NCBI GenBank assembly: GCA_025934835.1
Contig: JAICWL010000030.1
Coordinates: 1-34,882 of the forward strand
Direction of reading: 5' to 3'
Source of the DNA: Fimbriimonadaceae bacterium
GTDB lineage: Bacteria > Armatimonadota > Fimbriimonadia > Fimbriimonadales > Fimbriimonadaceae
Length of the DNA: 34,882 bases
A program made the translations under genes and the position numbers. Positions 1-8,531 of this stretch are shown one piece after another (the first letter of the stretch is position 1; each line of letters opens with the position of its first letter). Below the pieces are notes generated by a model. That model worked only from the letters and a program-made list of their open reading frames with translations, was not told the DNA's origin and ran no database searches.

Positions 1-889
1 CACGCTCGCCTCGCTCGCCTCGGGTCACGAGGTGATCTTGTCCCGCGGACAGATGGTCGAGATCGGTGGCTCGTTCCGGATGCCCGATATCGTGCGTCAA
101 GCAGGCTGCAAGCTCGTCGAGGTGGGCTGCACGAACAAGACCCATCCTTCCGATTATGAAGGCGCTATCGGCGAGGAAACGGCCGCGCTGCTGCGCTGCC
201 ATCCCAGCAATTTCTCGATGGTCGGATTCGTGGAAGAGGTGCCGCTGCGCGATTTGCGCGAGATCGCGAACGGCCGCGGAATTCGTCTGATCGACGATCA
301 GGGTTCCGGTTGCCTGGTCGATCTCACACGGTTCGGTCTCCCGCCCCAAGAAACCTTGCGAGACAGTGCTGCCCTGGCCGACGTCAGCATCGCAAGCGGC
401 GATAAGCTTCTGGGCGGGCCCCAAGCCGGGCTGATCGTCGGACGCCGCGAAGCGATCGCGAGAATCTCCAAGCACCCTTTGGCGCGGGCAGTCCGAATCG
501 ACAAGCTGGCAATGGCCGCCGTGGAGGAAACTTTGCGGCTCTACATTTCGGGGCGAGAGCTAGAAATCCCGGTGCTCAAATACCTTTCTCGGAGCGTCGA
601 AGAGATCGGATCGCTCGCAGCTCGCATCTCGGGCGAGATTCCGGGCGCGACGACGCGCAGCGGCGAGAGCGAAGTCGGCGGTGGCTCGGCTCCTGGCACG
701 AAGTTGGCGACTGTGCTCGTCGGTATCCCCGCCGCCGATCCCGCGGCGCTTGCAAGAGCACTTCGGCTTGGTGATCCCGGCATCGTCGGGCGCATCGAGG
801 ACGGCTCGATATGGCTCGACCCCAGGACGCTTGAAGAGTCCGAGGTCCAAGCAGTCGTCTCGGCGGTGGCCGAGGTGACCGTAGTATGA
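1..889 (+). CDS. selA: SelA-like L-seryl-tRNA(Sec) selenium transferase, 5'-truncated by the window edge
   Basis: This PLP enzyme of the SelA family converts Ser-tRNA(Sec) to Sec-tRNA(Sec). The reading frame is open from base 2, and the residues before the first possible start (GTG at 32) still fit the family, so the true start lies upstream. Only about 290 of the usual 450 or so residues are present. Visible family marks are the VSRG-type segment SRGQMVEIGGSF, the HPSN motif, the D-x-GSG turn, and SGDKLLGGPQAG, whose lysine (codon 404-406) should carry the PLP. The stop overlaps the next start by 4 bases (ATGA). No selB, selD or tRNA-Sec is visible, so a selenium role rests on family alone. 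A SelA-like paralogue with another substrate remains possible. Confidence 0.88.
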   Translation, partial: TLASLASGHEVILSRGQMVEIGGSFRMPDIVRQAGCKLVEVGCTNKTHPSDYEGAIGEETAALLRCHPSNFSMVGFVEEVPLRDLREIANGRGIRLIDDQGSGCLVDLTRFGLPPQETLRDSAALADVSIASGDKLLGGPQAGLIVGRREAIARISKHPLARAVRIDKLAMAAVEETLRLYISGRELEIPVLKYLSRSVEEIGSLAARISGEIPGATTRSGESEVGGGSAPGTKLATVLVGIPAADPAALARALRLGDPGIVGRIEDGSIWLDPRTLEESEVQAVVSAVAEVTVV

Positions 890-1290
890 GCCCGGCCGAA
901 GCGAATCTCATTTTGCGGCCCCTGATCGAAGCCGCAAGCCCGGAGGATCGCCGGCGCGCGGCACGGGTCGGCGTTTATGCTGCTGCGGCTGCTGACGCGT
1001 TTGGCCTCGGCGCCGAGCGGGTGCTGCTCGCGCGAGTCCTCGCAGAGCTGGAAAGCCTGCCGCACGCCGCGCTGCCTCCTACCGCACTTGCCATGCGAGC
1101 CGCGGCTTCCGACGATGAAGACGTCGAACGGATCGTTGCGTTGGCGCTGGCATACGACCGGCAGTCGGTTTCAGGCGGACAGGATTCAGCCGAATCTTGG
1201 CTAAGCCGGCACGGCTCGACGGAGTTCGGAACAGAGCGAGCGGCTGCCTTGCGAACCTGCGCGGGGCTCATCCAACCCCAGAATTCCTAG
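886..1290 (+). CDS. Unknown 134-aa protein coupled to selA; possible degenerate HD-type helical domain
   Basis: I do not recognise this gene with confidence. It starts inside the selA stop (ATGA overlap), so the two are co-translated. The product is Ala-rich and all-helical by composition. The stretch RRAARVGVYAAAAADAFGL followed by RVLLARVLAEL resembles the start of HD/HD-GYP phosphohydrolase domains (H-x2-RV-x2-YA, then LHDIGK), but the metal-binding His and Asp positions are replaced, so catalysis of that type is unlikely. No signal peptide or membrane segment is seen. A role linked to SelA is inferred only from the coupling. A short gap and a new promoter follow it. Confidence 0.6.
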   Translation: MSPAEANLILRPLIEAASPEDRRRAARVGVYAAAAADAFGLGAERVLLARVLAELESLPHAALPPTALAMRAAASDDEDVERIVALALAYDRQSVSGGQDSAESWLSRHGSTEFGTERAAALRTCAGLIQPQNS

Positions 1291-1341
1291 CGTTTGGCTC
1301 GGGTGACGACATGGCTGCGACGCGTTTCCGAGAATAAAAGT

Positions 1342-1369
1342 TTGCAACCGCCAAAGAATTTGATACGAT
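1342..1369 (+). promoter_or_regulatory. Candidate sigma70-type promoter for the pilin-like gene
   Basis: TTGCAA (1342-1347) and TACGAT (1364-1369) are separated by 16 bp. A TG one base before the -10 gives an extended -10 (TGATACGAT). It lies in the only sizeable gap upstream of the gene at 1429 and would give a leader of about 50 bases. The call rests on consensus matching by eye. Confidence 0.45.
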
Positions 1370-1428
1370 AGTAGCGCGGCACGCGATATTTCCGCAGGCC
1401 GCTAGTCTCATTACATCGAGTTGGCCAT

Positions 1429-2397
1429 ATGAATAAGAGAAGCTCGGCTTTTACTTTGATCGAGTTGCTCGTTGTCATTGCTATTATCGCCATCCTCGCC
1501 GCGATCCTGTTCCCTGTGTTCGCACAGGCCAAGGACTCGGCAAAGCAGACCCAATGCGTTAGCAACACCAAGCAGCTTGGTCTTGCGGGCATTATGTATG
1601 CCGGCGATTACGACGACACTCTTCCTCGCCACGACAACAACGGCTCTTGCAGCTACGGAGAATCTCCGTGCGACCAGCCGGACTGGGGTGACTTCCGCAA
1701 TCCGTCGAACGGCGGCGCACGCGACGTGATGTACTTCGGCGTTATCCAGCCATACGTCAAGAACGACGCCATCGCCGTCTGCCCGGCCATTGGCGCGACC
1801 AACTGGAGCGCTGTTATCAGCAACCCAGGTACATACGGAATCGCCGCGCCCGCCGGCGGATACAAGTCGGCAGACGATTCGTTCTACACGCACACTCTGA
1901 GTCAGATGGCGCTGAACGACTACCTGGTCGACTTTGGCCTGCCGCCAGGATTGTGGGGCGAATACGACTCTAACAACCGACCGGGCGCAGTCAAGGGCAG
2001 GATCGGCTCTGTAGCCCGCCCAGCGAACGTCGTCCAATTCATCGCTGAATCGACTTGGGACTGGGGTCCTTCGATCTCGGCGGGCCTCGGAAACGGTCTA
2101 ACGTGGCCTTCTCAATACGACCAGGACTGCGATCACTATTGGCAGGAAGGCTTCACCCGGTACCCGCACAAGGGTCAGGGAGGTAGCGTGTCCGGGTCTG
2201 CTCCTTACAATCAGGAAGCATACAACCCGTACCTTCGGGGCCGAGCGGTGTTCGCGTTCTGCGACGGACACGTGAAGTCGATGAAGTTCAGCCAGGCCGA
2301 GCAGTGCGTTGCGGCTCCCCAGCCGTTCGTCACGGGCTCCAATGGCGCATCGCATTCCTGGGCCAAGTGGTATCCGTACTGGGTCCCGGATTTCTGA
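1429..2397 (+). CDS. DUF1559-family protein with prepilin-type N-terminal cleavage/methylation signal
   Basis: This is a type IV pilin/pseudopilin-like surface or secreted protein of 322 aa. Residues 8-34 form the class III signal and hydrophobic helix ([10 protein letters not shown]... to [11 protein letters not shown]), with the conserved Glu five residues after the likely cleavage site. Next comes the family's typical C-x-SN-x-KQLGLA and DYDDTLP segment, then a large Gly/Asn/Trp-rich globular part. Near the C-terminus [13 protein letters not shown] matches the H-x-G-type DG end motif of DUF1559 proteins. The family is greatly expanded in Planctomycetes and Armatimonadota, and most members have no assigned role. 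No clear Shine-Dalgarno is seen before ATG 1429. The stop overlaps the next start (TGATG). Confidence 0.93.
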   Translation: MNKRSSAFTLIELLVVIAIIAILAAILFPVFAQAKDSAKQTQCVSNTKQLGLAGIMYAGDYDDTLPRHDNNGSCSYGESPCDQPDWGDFRNPSNGGARDVMYFGVIQPYVKNDAIAVCPAIGATNWSAVISNPGTYGIAAPAGGYKSADDSFYTHTLSQMALNDYLVDFGLPPGLWGEYDSNNRPGAVKGRIGSVARPANVVQFIAESTWDWGPSISAGLGNGLTWPSQYDQDCDHYWQEGFTRYPHKGQGGSVSGSAPYNQEAYNPYLRGRAVFAFCDGHVKSMKFSQAEQCVAAPQPFVTGSNGASHSWAKWYPYWVPDF

Positions 2398-2576
2398 TGA
2401 AGTCGGGAAAATCCTATCTGGCCGTGCTGCTTGCGGTAGCGATCACGCTGACTGCGGTGTGCGTCGGGTGCTCGTCGAACGACGTCGATCCGAACGCGCC
2501 TCCGCCTAAAAAGCCGGGATCGATCCCGCCACCGAGCAATCTGCCTCAGGGCATGATCAAACGCACCGGTAAGTAG
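2397..2576 (+). CDS. Small proline-rich lipoprotein coupled to the pilin-like gene
   Basis: This 59-aa product starts at ATG 2397, one base inside the preceding stop, so translation is coupled to the pilin-like gene. Residues 1-24 form a lysine-containing n-region and a hydrophobic segment ending in a lipobox-like CVGC. Cys25 would be lipidated after signal peptidase II cleavage. The mature part is only about 35 residues, with a proline-rich stretch (NAPPPKKPGSIPPPSN). An ORF start further upstream in this frame overlaps the pilin gene and is not needed. The role is unknown. It may be a periplasmic or surface tether acting with the pilin-like partner. A strong terminator follows directly. Confidence 0.75.
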   Translation: MKSGKSYLAVLLAVAITLTAVCVGCSSNDVDPNAPPPKKPGSIPPPSNLPQGMIKRTGK

Positions 2577-2589
2577 CCGTCACTCGATG

Positions 2590-2628
2590 CAACGGCTCCG
2601 ACATTGTCGGAGCCGTTGTTTGTTTTTT
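2590..2628 (+). terminator. Strong Rho-independent terminator after the pilin-like/lipoprotein pair
   Basis: A perfect 14-base inverted repeat, CAACGGCTCCGACA (2590-2603) and TGTCGGAGCCGTTG (2605-2618), is followed at once by TTTGTTTTTT (2619-2628). The innermost pairs must open to make the loop. It ends the transcript 13 bases after the lipoprotein stop and separates it from the amidase gene. Confidence 0.9.
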
Positions 2629-2681
2629 GGGCCGAGCACCGCTAGGATCGCACTGCGAGATCGTGGCATAGTTATGTCGCA

Positions 2682-3287
2682 ATGGTGCTGACTGCAATCG
2701 GACTCGCTCTCGTTTTTGGCCAACAAGTAGGCTACATCCCCGATCCTTACGACCCCATGCCCGTGCCGTGGAAGAATCCCGGGTTCCTGCAGCCCGAGCT
2801 TTGGATCCAATCGCCGAACTTCGGACACAGGCCGGTAGGCTCGGTTGTAGACACGATCGTCGTCCACTCTACGGTCATCCCGACTCTGCAGAAGACGACC
2901 GAAGCGTTCCAGCGCACGTCCAGCCAGGTGAGCTCGCACTTCACCATCGGCCGCGACGGCTCGATCATTCAAAACGTCTCGACGTTCGACCGAGCGTGGC
3001 ACGCTGGCGTCAGCAAAGACGCGTCCGGGCGAACGAATTTGAACAACTACTCGATCGGCATCGAGCTCGTGAATCTGAATGACGGCAAGCAGCCGTACCC
3101 CGAGCAGCAGATACAGGCACTTTGCGGGATCATCGCCGAAATGAGGAGGCGCTTCCCGATCAAGCAGATCGTGAGCCACGAGTACATCGCTCAGCCTCCG
3201 GGAAGGAAGAACGACCCGAAAAACTTCCCCTGGGAGCGGCTGAAGTACTTCGGGCTGCCGATCTACAACGGCGAGAACAAAGGCTAG
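2682..3287 (+). CDS. Secreted N-acetylmuramoyl-L-alanine amidase (Amidase_2 / PGRP fold)
   Basis: This zinc amidase of 201 aa is predicted to cut the MurNAc-L-Ala bond of peptidoglycan in the envelope. A short hydrophobic N-terminus (MVLTAIGLALVFGQQ) looks like a signal peptide or anchor. Amidase_2 marks are IVVHST (first zinc His), SSHFTIGRDGSI, RAWHAG (second His region), NNYSIGIELVN and SHEYIAQPPGRKNDP, which holds the downstream His/Lys/Asp zinc and catalytic positions. The length fits a single-domain amidase without cell-wall repeats. It has its own transcription unit between the terminator at 2590-2628 and a convergent operon. GTG 2685 is an alternative start one codon later. Roles in cell-wall recycling or remodelling are equally possible. 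Confidence 0.88.
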   Translation: MVLTAIGLALVFGQQVGYIPDPYDPMPVPWKNPGFLQPELWIQSPNFGHRPVGSVVDTIVVHSTVIPTLQKTTEAFQRTSSQVSSHFTIGRDGSIIQNVSTFDRAWHAGVSKDASGRTNLNNYSIGIELVNLNDGKQPYPEQQIQALCGIIAEMRRRFPIKQIVSHEYIAQPPGRKNDPKNFPWERLKYFGLPIYNGENKG

Positions 3288-3306
3288 ATTCGGCCGCCAG
3301 CTAGCC
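3282..3306. terminator. Weak hairpin spanning both stops of the convergent amidase/SDR pair
   Basis: GGCTAG (3282-3287, containing the amidase stop) and CTAGCC (3301-3306, containing the opposite stop) can pair. A CGGCCG palindrome lies in the loop. There is no T-tract on either side, so activity as a terminator is uncertain. Confidence 0.25.
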
Positions 3307-4110
3307 GGGGAAGAGGCTCTTGCCGCCGTCGACCCGGATCACCTGGCCGCTTACGAACCGAGAGGCGCCGGAGGCGAGGAAGGCGACCACGTCCGCCACT
3401 TCCTCCGGACGGCCGTAGCGGTCGAACGAGGGACCGAGTTCCATCCGGGCCGGATCGGTCTTTCGGGTCGCCAGGAATCGTCCCGTCATCGTCGCCCCTG
3501 GACTGACGGAGTTGACCCGCACGCCGTACGGCCTCGTCTCCAGCGCGAGGCAACGCGTGTAATGCACGATCGCCGCCTTCACGGTGCTGTAAATCGCCTC
3601 CGGCGAGCATCCAACGTGCGCTGCGGCGGAAGCGATGTTGATTACCGAGCCAGAGTTGCGCTCAGCCATGCCAGGGACGACCGCCTTGCACATCAGAATC
3701 GTGCCGATCAGGTTCCGCTCGATAAGCTCCCGGACATCCTCCATTTTGATATGCAGGGCGTCGTTTGGCTGCGGCTTGCCGCCCGCGGCCGCGATATCCC
3801 CTCCCGCGCAGTTAACGAGGACGTCGATCGGGCCAAGCTCCTGCTCGACCTGATGCGCGAGCGCCAGCGTCTGCCCCTCGTCGGCGATGTCGCACGCCAC
3901 GGAGCACACGTGTCCTCCGTGGGGCCGAAGCTTGTCGGCCGCTTGCGCAAGCGACTCCGATTCTCCAAACTCCGCCGGCGCCTCCTCGCTTCGATCGTGG
4001 ATCGCCACATGGGCGCCAAGCTCCGCGAGCCTGGTCGCCATCGCAAACCCCAGACCTCGGCCCGAGCCGGTAACCAGGGCCACCTTTCCTTCGAGAGTGC
4101 GTTCGTTCAT
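3301..4110 (-). CDS. SDR-family oxidoreductase, last gene of the catabolic operon
   Basis: This is a classical short-chain dehydrogenase/reductase of 269 aa, NAD(P)-dependent. The Rossmann glycine motif TGSGRGLG lies near residues 14-21, followed by NCAGG, a Ser in INIASAAAHVG and the catalytic YSTVK. The C-terminal end FVSGQVIRVDGG is typical. An insert around residues 50-65 and another after NCAGG (AAAGGKPQPNDALHIK) make it slightly longer than FabG. ATG 4110 overlaps the stop of the upstream alcohol dehydrogenase by 4 bases. In this operon it could oxidise a hydroxyl of a sugar, aldonate or 2-keto-3-deoxy acid. The substrate cannot be read from the sequence. Confidence 0.88.
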   Translation of the reverse strand: MNERTLEGKVALVTGSGRGLGFAMATRLAELGAHVAIHDRSEEAPAEFGESESLAQAADKLRPHGGHVCSVACDIADEGQTLALAHQVEQELGPIDVLVNCAGGDIAAAGGKPQPNDALHIKMEDVRELIERNLIGTILMCKAVVPGMAERNSGSVINIASAAAHVGCSPEAIYSTVKAAIVHYTRCLALETRPYGVRVNSVSPGATMTGRFLATRKTDPARMELGPSFDRYGRPEEVADVVAFLASGASRFVSGQVIRVDGGKSLFPG

Positions 4111-5117
4111 GGCCGTAATGCGATTTTAAGCCGATCCTCAGGGTCGCGCACAAGCTTGTCGAATGCAGCCTGCCCAGATACGATTGAAACCACGTCAGTC
4201 CACTCTTCGAAATCGACCCGGCGCTGATCGACGAGATCGAACGCCGCTTGGAAGTCCGATTCGGTGTAGGCGAAGCTTGTCTGGAGCCGCACCTCGCGCC
4301 GAATGAGGTCATGGAAATCGAAGCTTGTCGGACCGTCGTCCAATCCCAGAAGCAGCGCGGTTCCTCCCCGGCAAAGCGCCCTTGCGGAGAGCTGACGCGT
4401 CGCTTGCTTACCGACCGCGTCGACGGCCACGTCGACGCCACCCGGGCAAGCCGTCGCTAAGATATCCATGACCTCCTGCTCTTGGCCTCCGCACACTTGC
4501 TGCGCCCCCAGCGCGCGAGCGACTTCGGCTCGGCGAGGGTTCGGCTCGGCGACGAGAACGACTTCGAAGCCCTGAAGCAGCGCGACGCTGAGGATGCAGG
4601 CTCCAAGCGTTCCGCCGCCAAGCAGCGCCGTCTTGGGAAATGGACGGGCTTCTCGAGGAGCTTTCGCAAGCAGATGAATGGCGTTCGCGAGCGGCTCGAT
4701 CATCACGGCAGCCGCATCCGAAACGTGATCGGGCAAGGGAATGACGTTGCGCCGAGGAACGGACACCCATTCGGCGAATCCGCCCTGCGTTCGGTCGAGG
4801 CCCAGAAGCCGCCAGGTCGAGCACACATTTTGTCGCCCCGCTCGACATGCGCGGCACGTTCCGCATCCGATAAGCGGATTCACCGACACCCGCCTTCCGG
4901 CCAGCTCCGGATCCCCATCTTGAACGACGCCCAGCGTTTCGTGTCCGAGCACGAGGCCCGGCTGCCGCCTCGCGCTGTGTCCAAGGAACCCGTGTACATC
5001 CGAGCCGCAGATGCCGGTCAATGAAACCCGTACGAGCACCTCGCCAGGGCCGACCTCGGGCTCTGGCACCTCCTGAAGCTCCAGGGCGCCTACCTTCGTA
5101 TACACGAGCGCCTTCAT
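4107..5117 (-). CDS. Zinc-dependent alcohol/polyol dehydrogenase (MDR family)
   Basis: This 336-aa medium-chain dehydrogenase is of the threonine/sorbitol/galactitol-dehydrogenase type. The catalytic zinc region is GICGSDVHG and GHETLG. The structural zinc lobe is [15 protein letters not shown], with four cysteines. The nucleotide motif is LGGGTLGA, followed by an acidic E in VAEPNPRR that favours NAD. I choose the second Met (ATG 5117) because it overlaps the upstream SDR stop as ATGA, which is the coupling used throughout this operon, and because MKALVYTK is the usual N-terminus of the family. It probably oxidises a secondary hydroxyl of a sugar-derived intermediate. The exact substrate is unknown. 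Confidence 0.88.
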   Translation of the reverse strand: MKALVYTKVGALELQEVPEPEVGPGEVLVRVSLTGICGSDVHGFLGHSARRQPGLVLGHETLGVVQDGDPELAGRRVSVNPLIGCGTCRACRAGRQNVCSTWRLLGLDRTQGGFAEWVSVPRRNVIPLPDHVSDAAAVMIEPLANAIHLLAKAPREARPFPKTALLGGGTLGACILSVALLQGFEVVLVAEPNPRRAEVARALGAQQVCGGQEQEVMDILATACPGGVDVAVDAVGKQATRQLSARALCRGGTALLLGLDDGPTSFDFHDLIRREVRLQTSFAYTESDFQAAFDLVDQRRVDFEEWTDVVSIVSGQAAFDKLVRDPEDRLKIALRP

Positions 5118-5884
5118 TGCGCGGTCCAACCTCCGTCGATGAATAGGCAGCTTCCTGTCACGAACGACGACGCGTCGGACGCCAGGAACAGCGCCGCCGG
5201 GCCGATCTCAGCCGGCTCGCCCCAACGGCCCAGAGGAATCTTCGCGACGAACGCGCGGTACTTTTCTGGGTCGTCTAGAATCGGTCGGTTCAGATCCGTG
5301 CCGAACGGTCCGGGGCACAGAGCGTTCACATTGACTCCCTTGCCCGCCCACTCCAGCGCGAGCACGCGCGTCAAATTCGCGACTCCCGCCTTCGCCGAAG
5401 CATACGGTGACCGACCTGCGATGCCGATGACGCTCAAAATGCTGCCGATGTTGATAATTCGGCCCCAACCCCGGTCCGCCATTCCCGGGCCGAACGCCCG
5501 CGCGCACAGAAACGGCGACGTGAGGTTCGCCGCGATCACTTCGTTCCAGTCCGATTCCGATAGCTCCTGAATCGAGCCGCGCGTGTTGACTCCCGCGTTG
5601 TTGACAAGAATATCGACCGGCCCGAAGGTCTCGCCGAGCGAATGGGCAAGTGCCTCGACCCCCGCGCCGGTGACCACGTCGGCGCCCAGACCCACAACTT
5701 TTCGGCCCGTCCCTAGGGAGATTTCACGGGCCGCCTCGGCGGCCCGATCAGCGGAACGGCTCGTGATGGCGACGCCGGCTCCGGCCTCGGCGAACGCCTC
5801 GGCCATCGCTCGTCCAAGCCCCTTCGTGGCGCCGGTCAGCAGCGCGCGCTTCCCGTCCAGCCTGAAACGGTCGAGCGCGCTCAC
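5114..5884 (-). CDS. SDR-family oxidoreductase (gluconate 5-dehydrogenase / KDG dehydrogenase-like)
   Basis: This is a classical SDR of 256 aa. [18 protein letters not shown] gives the cofactor motif, and [23 protein letters not shown] and SPYASAKAG give the Asn, Ser and Tyr-Lys catalytic set. The C-terminus [10 protein letters not shown] is canonical. A longer open frame runs upstream, but GTG 5884 overlaps the epimerase stop as GTGA and gives the normal SDR length, so I take it as the start. The whole protein resembles 2-deoxy-D-gluconate 3-dehydrogenase and gluconate 5-dehydrogenase types. It could be the enzyme that oxidises a 2-keto-3-deoxy-aldonate before the FAH-type hydrolase acts. 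That is inference from the gene set. Confidence 0.87.
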   Translation of the reverse strand: MSALDRFRLDGKRALLTGATKGLGRAMAEAFAEAGAGVAITSRSADRAAEAAREISLGTGRKVVGLGADVVTGAGVEALAHSLGETFGPVDILVNNAGVNTRGSIQELSESDWNEVIAANLTSPFLCARAFGPGMADRGWGRIINIGSILSVIGIAGRSPYASAKAGVANLTRVLALEWAGKGVNVNALCPGPFGTDLNRPILDDPEKYRAFVAKIPLGRWGEPAEIGPAALFLASDASSFVTGSCLFIDGGWTAQ

Positions 5885-6840
5885 ATCCACCCCAAACTCT
5901 TCACATATGCCGAGCTTTTCCGAATCATGTCGAGTTCGTACTCGCAAATCGCACCCGGATCGTCTCCCCTTTCCCAGGGAGTGTGCCAGTCTTCGTCCTC
6001 GGGCAGATGGTGCACCCTCGCCGCATGCAGGCACTCTGCGAGCGACTCAGCCGTCTTGGGCGCGTAACCCTGCCACCATTCGGCGCAGAGCAGACGAACG
6101 TGCCGCGCCTCCAGTGCGCCCGGCTCCAACGACGCCGTAAGCTTGGAGTGGAACCTATCCAAAATCGAGGCGATCGCTGGGAACGGCACGGCGCCATCGC
6201 CGATTGCGCAGCGCACCAATCGGTACCCCTCGTCCGTAAACTGCGGCCGGTAGTCCTTCAAATGAACGTGGCGCACCAGCGGCGCTACGACGCGCGCAAA
6301 TGGAATCGGCGCCTCCGCGACTGCGAAAGGGTTCCCGGTGTCGAGGCAGATGCCGACACTTTCACCCGCAGCACGACAAAAGTCGACAAGCTCCTCCGAC
6401 CCGAAATCCTGATGGTTCTCGATAGCCAGGGTAACCCCTTGCCGGGCCGCGGTCGGCGCTGCGGACACCAGCGTAGATCTTGCATGCTCGACGACTTGCG
6501 GCCAATCGGGACGCGCGGCCCTGGCCCCACACAGCACCGGTGACAGCCCGACGCGTATGGTGCGCGCGCCCAGCGGCGCAGCCGCCCGAAAGGCTGTGTC
6601 GAGGTGGTCGATCGAGGAGCTCACGATAGGCTCGAGCCCCGCCGCGCTCAGTTCGGAACCCAAATGGGAGAGCTCATCGAGACCGAGCGAGTCGAGGTGT
6701 CCATTGTGCAGCTCGATACACTTCGAGCCGAGCTCCTTGGCCAAAGCGACGAACCCGCGCAACCCGAGCGGCTTTGGATTCGCGCCCTGGATCCCGATCG
6801 CGCAGGTCAAGCCATACGGGTTCAAGCCGACTTTCAGCAT
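5881..6840 (-). CDS. Sugar-phosphate isomerase/epimerase family (xylose isomerase-like TIM barrel)
   Basis: This 319-aa AP-endonuclease-2/TIM-barrel protein starts as LKVGLNPYG. Metal-site type segments are AIENHQD, CLDTGNP, HVHLKDY and SLEPG, giving the Glu/Asp/His/Glu ligand set expected of this superfamily. The ATG at 6840 lies 7 bases inside the end of the FAH-hydrolase gene, so they are translationally coupled. A much longer frame upstream is only the antisense-like extension through the neighbouring gene. The family isomerises or epimerises sugars or sugar acids. The C-terminal part, with a Trp-rich DWHTPWE segment, may shape a specific pocket. Substrate unknown. Confidence 0.8.
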   Translation of the reverse strand: MLKVGLNPYGLTCAIGIQGANPKPLGLRGFVALAKELGSKCIELHNGHLDSLGLDELSHLGSELSAAGLEPIVSSSIDHLDTAFRAAAPLGARTIRVGLSPVLCGARAARPDWPQVVEHARSTLVSAAPTAARQGVTLAIENHQDFGSEELVDFCRAAGESVGICLDTGNPFAVAEAPIPFARVVAPLVRHVHLKDYRPQFTDEGYRLVRCAIGDGAVPFPAIASILDRFHSKLTASLEPGALEARHVRLLCAEWWQGYAPKTAESLAECLHAARVHHLPEDEDWHTPWERGDDPGAICEYELDMIRKSSAYVKSLGWM

Positions 6841-7640
6841 CGCTCTTCCACGACCGGGTTGGTCAGCGCCCCGATGCCGTCGATCTCGATGCTCACCACG
6901 TCGCCAGCCTTGAGGAACAGCGGAGGCTTGTGGGCCATGCCGACTCCTTGGGGCGTCCCGGTCAGGATAACGCTGCCCGCCGGAAGCGTCGTGCTCCCGC
7001 TGAGAAACTCGATCAGCGAAGCTACATCGAAGATCATGTCGTTCGTGTTCCAGTCCTGCACCGCCTGACCGTTGAGCACTGTGCGGATGCCAAGCTCGCC
7101 GGCGTTCGGCAGCTCGTCCGTCGTCACGATGGCGGGCCCGAGAGGACAGAACGTGTCGAAGGTTTTCCCCCGGCACCACTGCCCGCCCCCGTACTTGATC
7201 TGCCAGTCCCGCGCGCTCACGTCATTGGCGCACGTATATCCGAGCACATGCTCCAGAGCGTGCTCACGCGACACGTTTTTCGCGGCCTTGCCGATAACCA
7301 CCGCCAGTTCGCATTCGTAGTCCACTTCCTCGCTTCGCAGGCATCGGGGAATCTCGATCGGGTCGCCCGGGTTTTGAATCGCCGCCGGCGACTTGAAGAA
7401 TAGAATAGGCCGCTCGGGAATCTTCGCTCCGGACTCTTCAGCGTGGAACCGGTAATTGAGCCCTATGCAGAAAATCGCGGCAGGCTCGATCGGCGCGAGC
7501 AGCTTGACGACTCGAGCGGTCTCGCCGGTGCGCGAGAAGCCCTCAGCGACCGAGCCCGAAAGCGCCTCCGCCGATCCGTCGTCGATCTGAGCTCCGAACC
7601 GCGTTCCGCCGTCCGGGCCGATAAACCGAATGAGCCTCAT
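6834..7640 (-). CDS. Fumarylacetoacetate hydrolase-family protein (2,4-diketo-3-deoxy-aldonate hydrolase-like)
   Basis: This 268-aa FAH-fold enzyme has the metal-binding Glu-Glu-Asp set in EVDYECELAVVIGK and NDVSARDWQ, and the family signature GKTFDTFCPLGPAIVT. The C-terminal LTGTPQGVG and GDVVSIEIDGIG are standard. Members with the N-terminal RLIRF lobe include the hydrolases that split 2,4-diketo-3-deoxy-L-fuconate or L-rhamnonate into pyruvate plus lactate. The linked dehydratase, lactonase and SDR genes make that kind of reaction the best guess. ATG 7640 overlaps the SMP-30 stop (ATGA). Other possible activities in the family are ureidoglycolate lyase-like and oxaloacetate decarboxylase-like. 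Confidence 0.87.
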   Translation of the reverse strand: MRLIRFIGPDGGTRFGAQIDDGSAEALSGSVAEGFSRTGETARVVKLLAPIEPAAIFCIGLNYRFHAEESGAKIPERPILFFKSPAAIQNPGDPIEIPRCLRSEEVDYECELAVVIGKAAKNVSREHALEHVLGYTCANDVSARDWQIKYGGGQWCRGKTFDTFCPLGPAIVTTDELPNAGELGIRTVLNGQAVQDWNTNDMIFDVASLIEFLSGSTTLPAGSVILTGTPQGVGMAHKPPLFLKAGDVVSIEIDGIGALTNPVVEERC

Positions 7641-8509
7641 CTTCGCACCTTGGAGCGGAATTTCGGCACGCCGCGTATGCCGAGGTTGAATCCAAATAGC
7701 GCTCCGGCGAGGGGGCCATCCGCCTGCTTCTTGTCGCCTCCGGCCGTGGTCGCGTAGATGTCGGTGTAATCTTGCCCGCCGAAGATCAGGCACGAGACCT
7801 TTGGAACCGGAAACTCCACCTTGCGCTCCTCCTCCCCCGAGGGGTTGTACCGGACGATGCCATGCCCACCCCATTTTGCGGACCACACGAACCCTTCGGC
7901 GTCGACCGCCATGCCGTCCGGCACGCTCCCATTGTCCGGAGTTCTCACGAACAGCCGGCGGTTCGAGAGTGCGCCGGTCGCCTGGTCGTAGTCCATGATC
8001 GTGATCTCTCGGCTCGCGGAGTCTGTGTGATACAGATGCTTCAGGTCCGGCGTGAAGCCCATGCCGTTCGAGCAACCTACGTTTTCCAGAATCACGCTCG
8101 TTGAGCCATCGCAATCGAGGCGGTACAGCCTGCCCAGACGCTCCGGCGTAGGCATCGTGCCACAGAACACGCGCCCGGTCGGGTCGGCGAGAATGTCGTT
8201 GTATCGGCTCCGCTCCTCGCCCGGCAGGCTTTCCACAACCATCTCCAGCTTGTTTCCACCCCGCCAAATGGCAACCGAGCCCTTGTCGAGAAACAAGAGC
8301 AGCGCGCCGTCCTCCTGAATCGTCATCCCGGCGATGACTCTGCCGCGATAAACCTCCGAGTGCCGATCGGTTGCCGGGTCGTACCGGAACAGCCGGCCCG
8401 CCGGAATGTCGGTCCAATACACGCACGATTCATCCGGATGCCAGATGACTCCCTCGCCGGTATTGCAGGCGTAATCGGCTATCGGTACGGGCTCAGGTCC
8501 AAGACGCAT
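7637..8509 (-). CDS. SMP-30/gluconolactonase-family lactonase
   Basis: This six-bladed propeller lactonase of 290 aa opens sugar lactones to aldonic acids. Metal-site segments are NTGEGVIW (Glu), YNDILADPTG (Asn) and SVPDGMAVDAEG (Asp). WTDIPAGRLFRYDP and GLAVD-like blades are typical. ATG 8509 is chosen over upstream codons because AGAGGTGG stands just before it and the propeller starts at once. The frame upstream of it runs into the dehydratase gene. It lies 22 bases after the dehydratase stop. With a sugar 1-dehydrogenase it would feed aldonate to the dehydratase. The sugar is unknown. Confidence 0.9.
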   Translation of the reverse strand: MRLGPEPVPIADYACNTGEGVIWHPDESCVYWTDIPAGRLFRYDPATDRHSEVYRGRVIAGMTIQEDGALLLFLDKGSVAIWRGGNKLEMVVESLPGEERSRYNDILADPTGRVFCGTMPTPERLGRLYRLDCDGSTSVILENVGCSNGMGFTPDLKHLYHTDSASREITIMDYDQATGALSNRRLFVRTPDNGSVPDGMAVDAEGFVWSAKWGGHGIVRYNPSGEEERKVEFPVPKVSCLIFGGQDYTDIYATTAGGDKKQADGPLAGALFGFNLGIRGVPKFRSKVRR

Positions 8510-8531
8510 TGACCACCTCTGCGCGGCTCTG

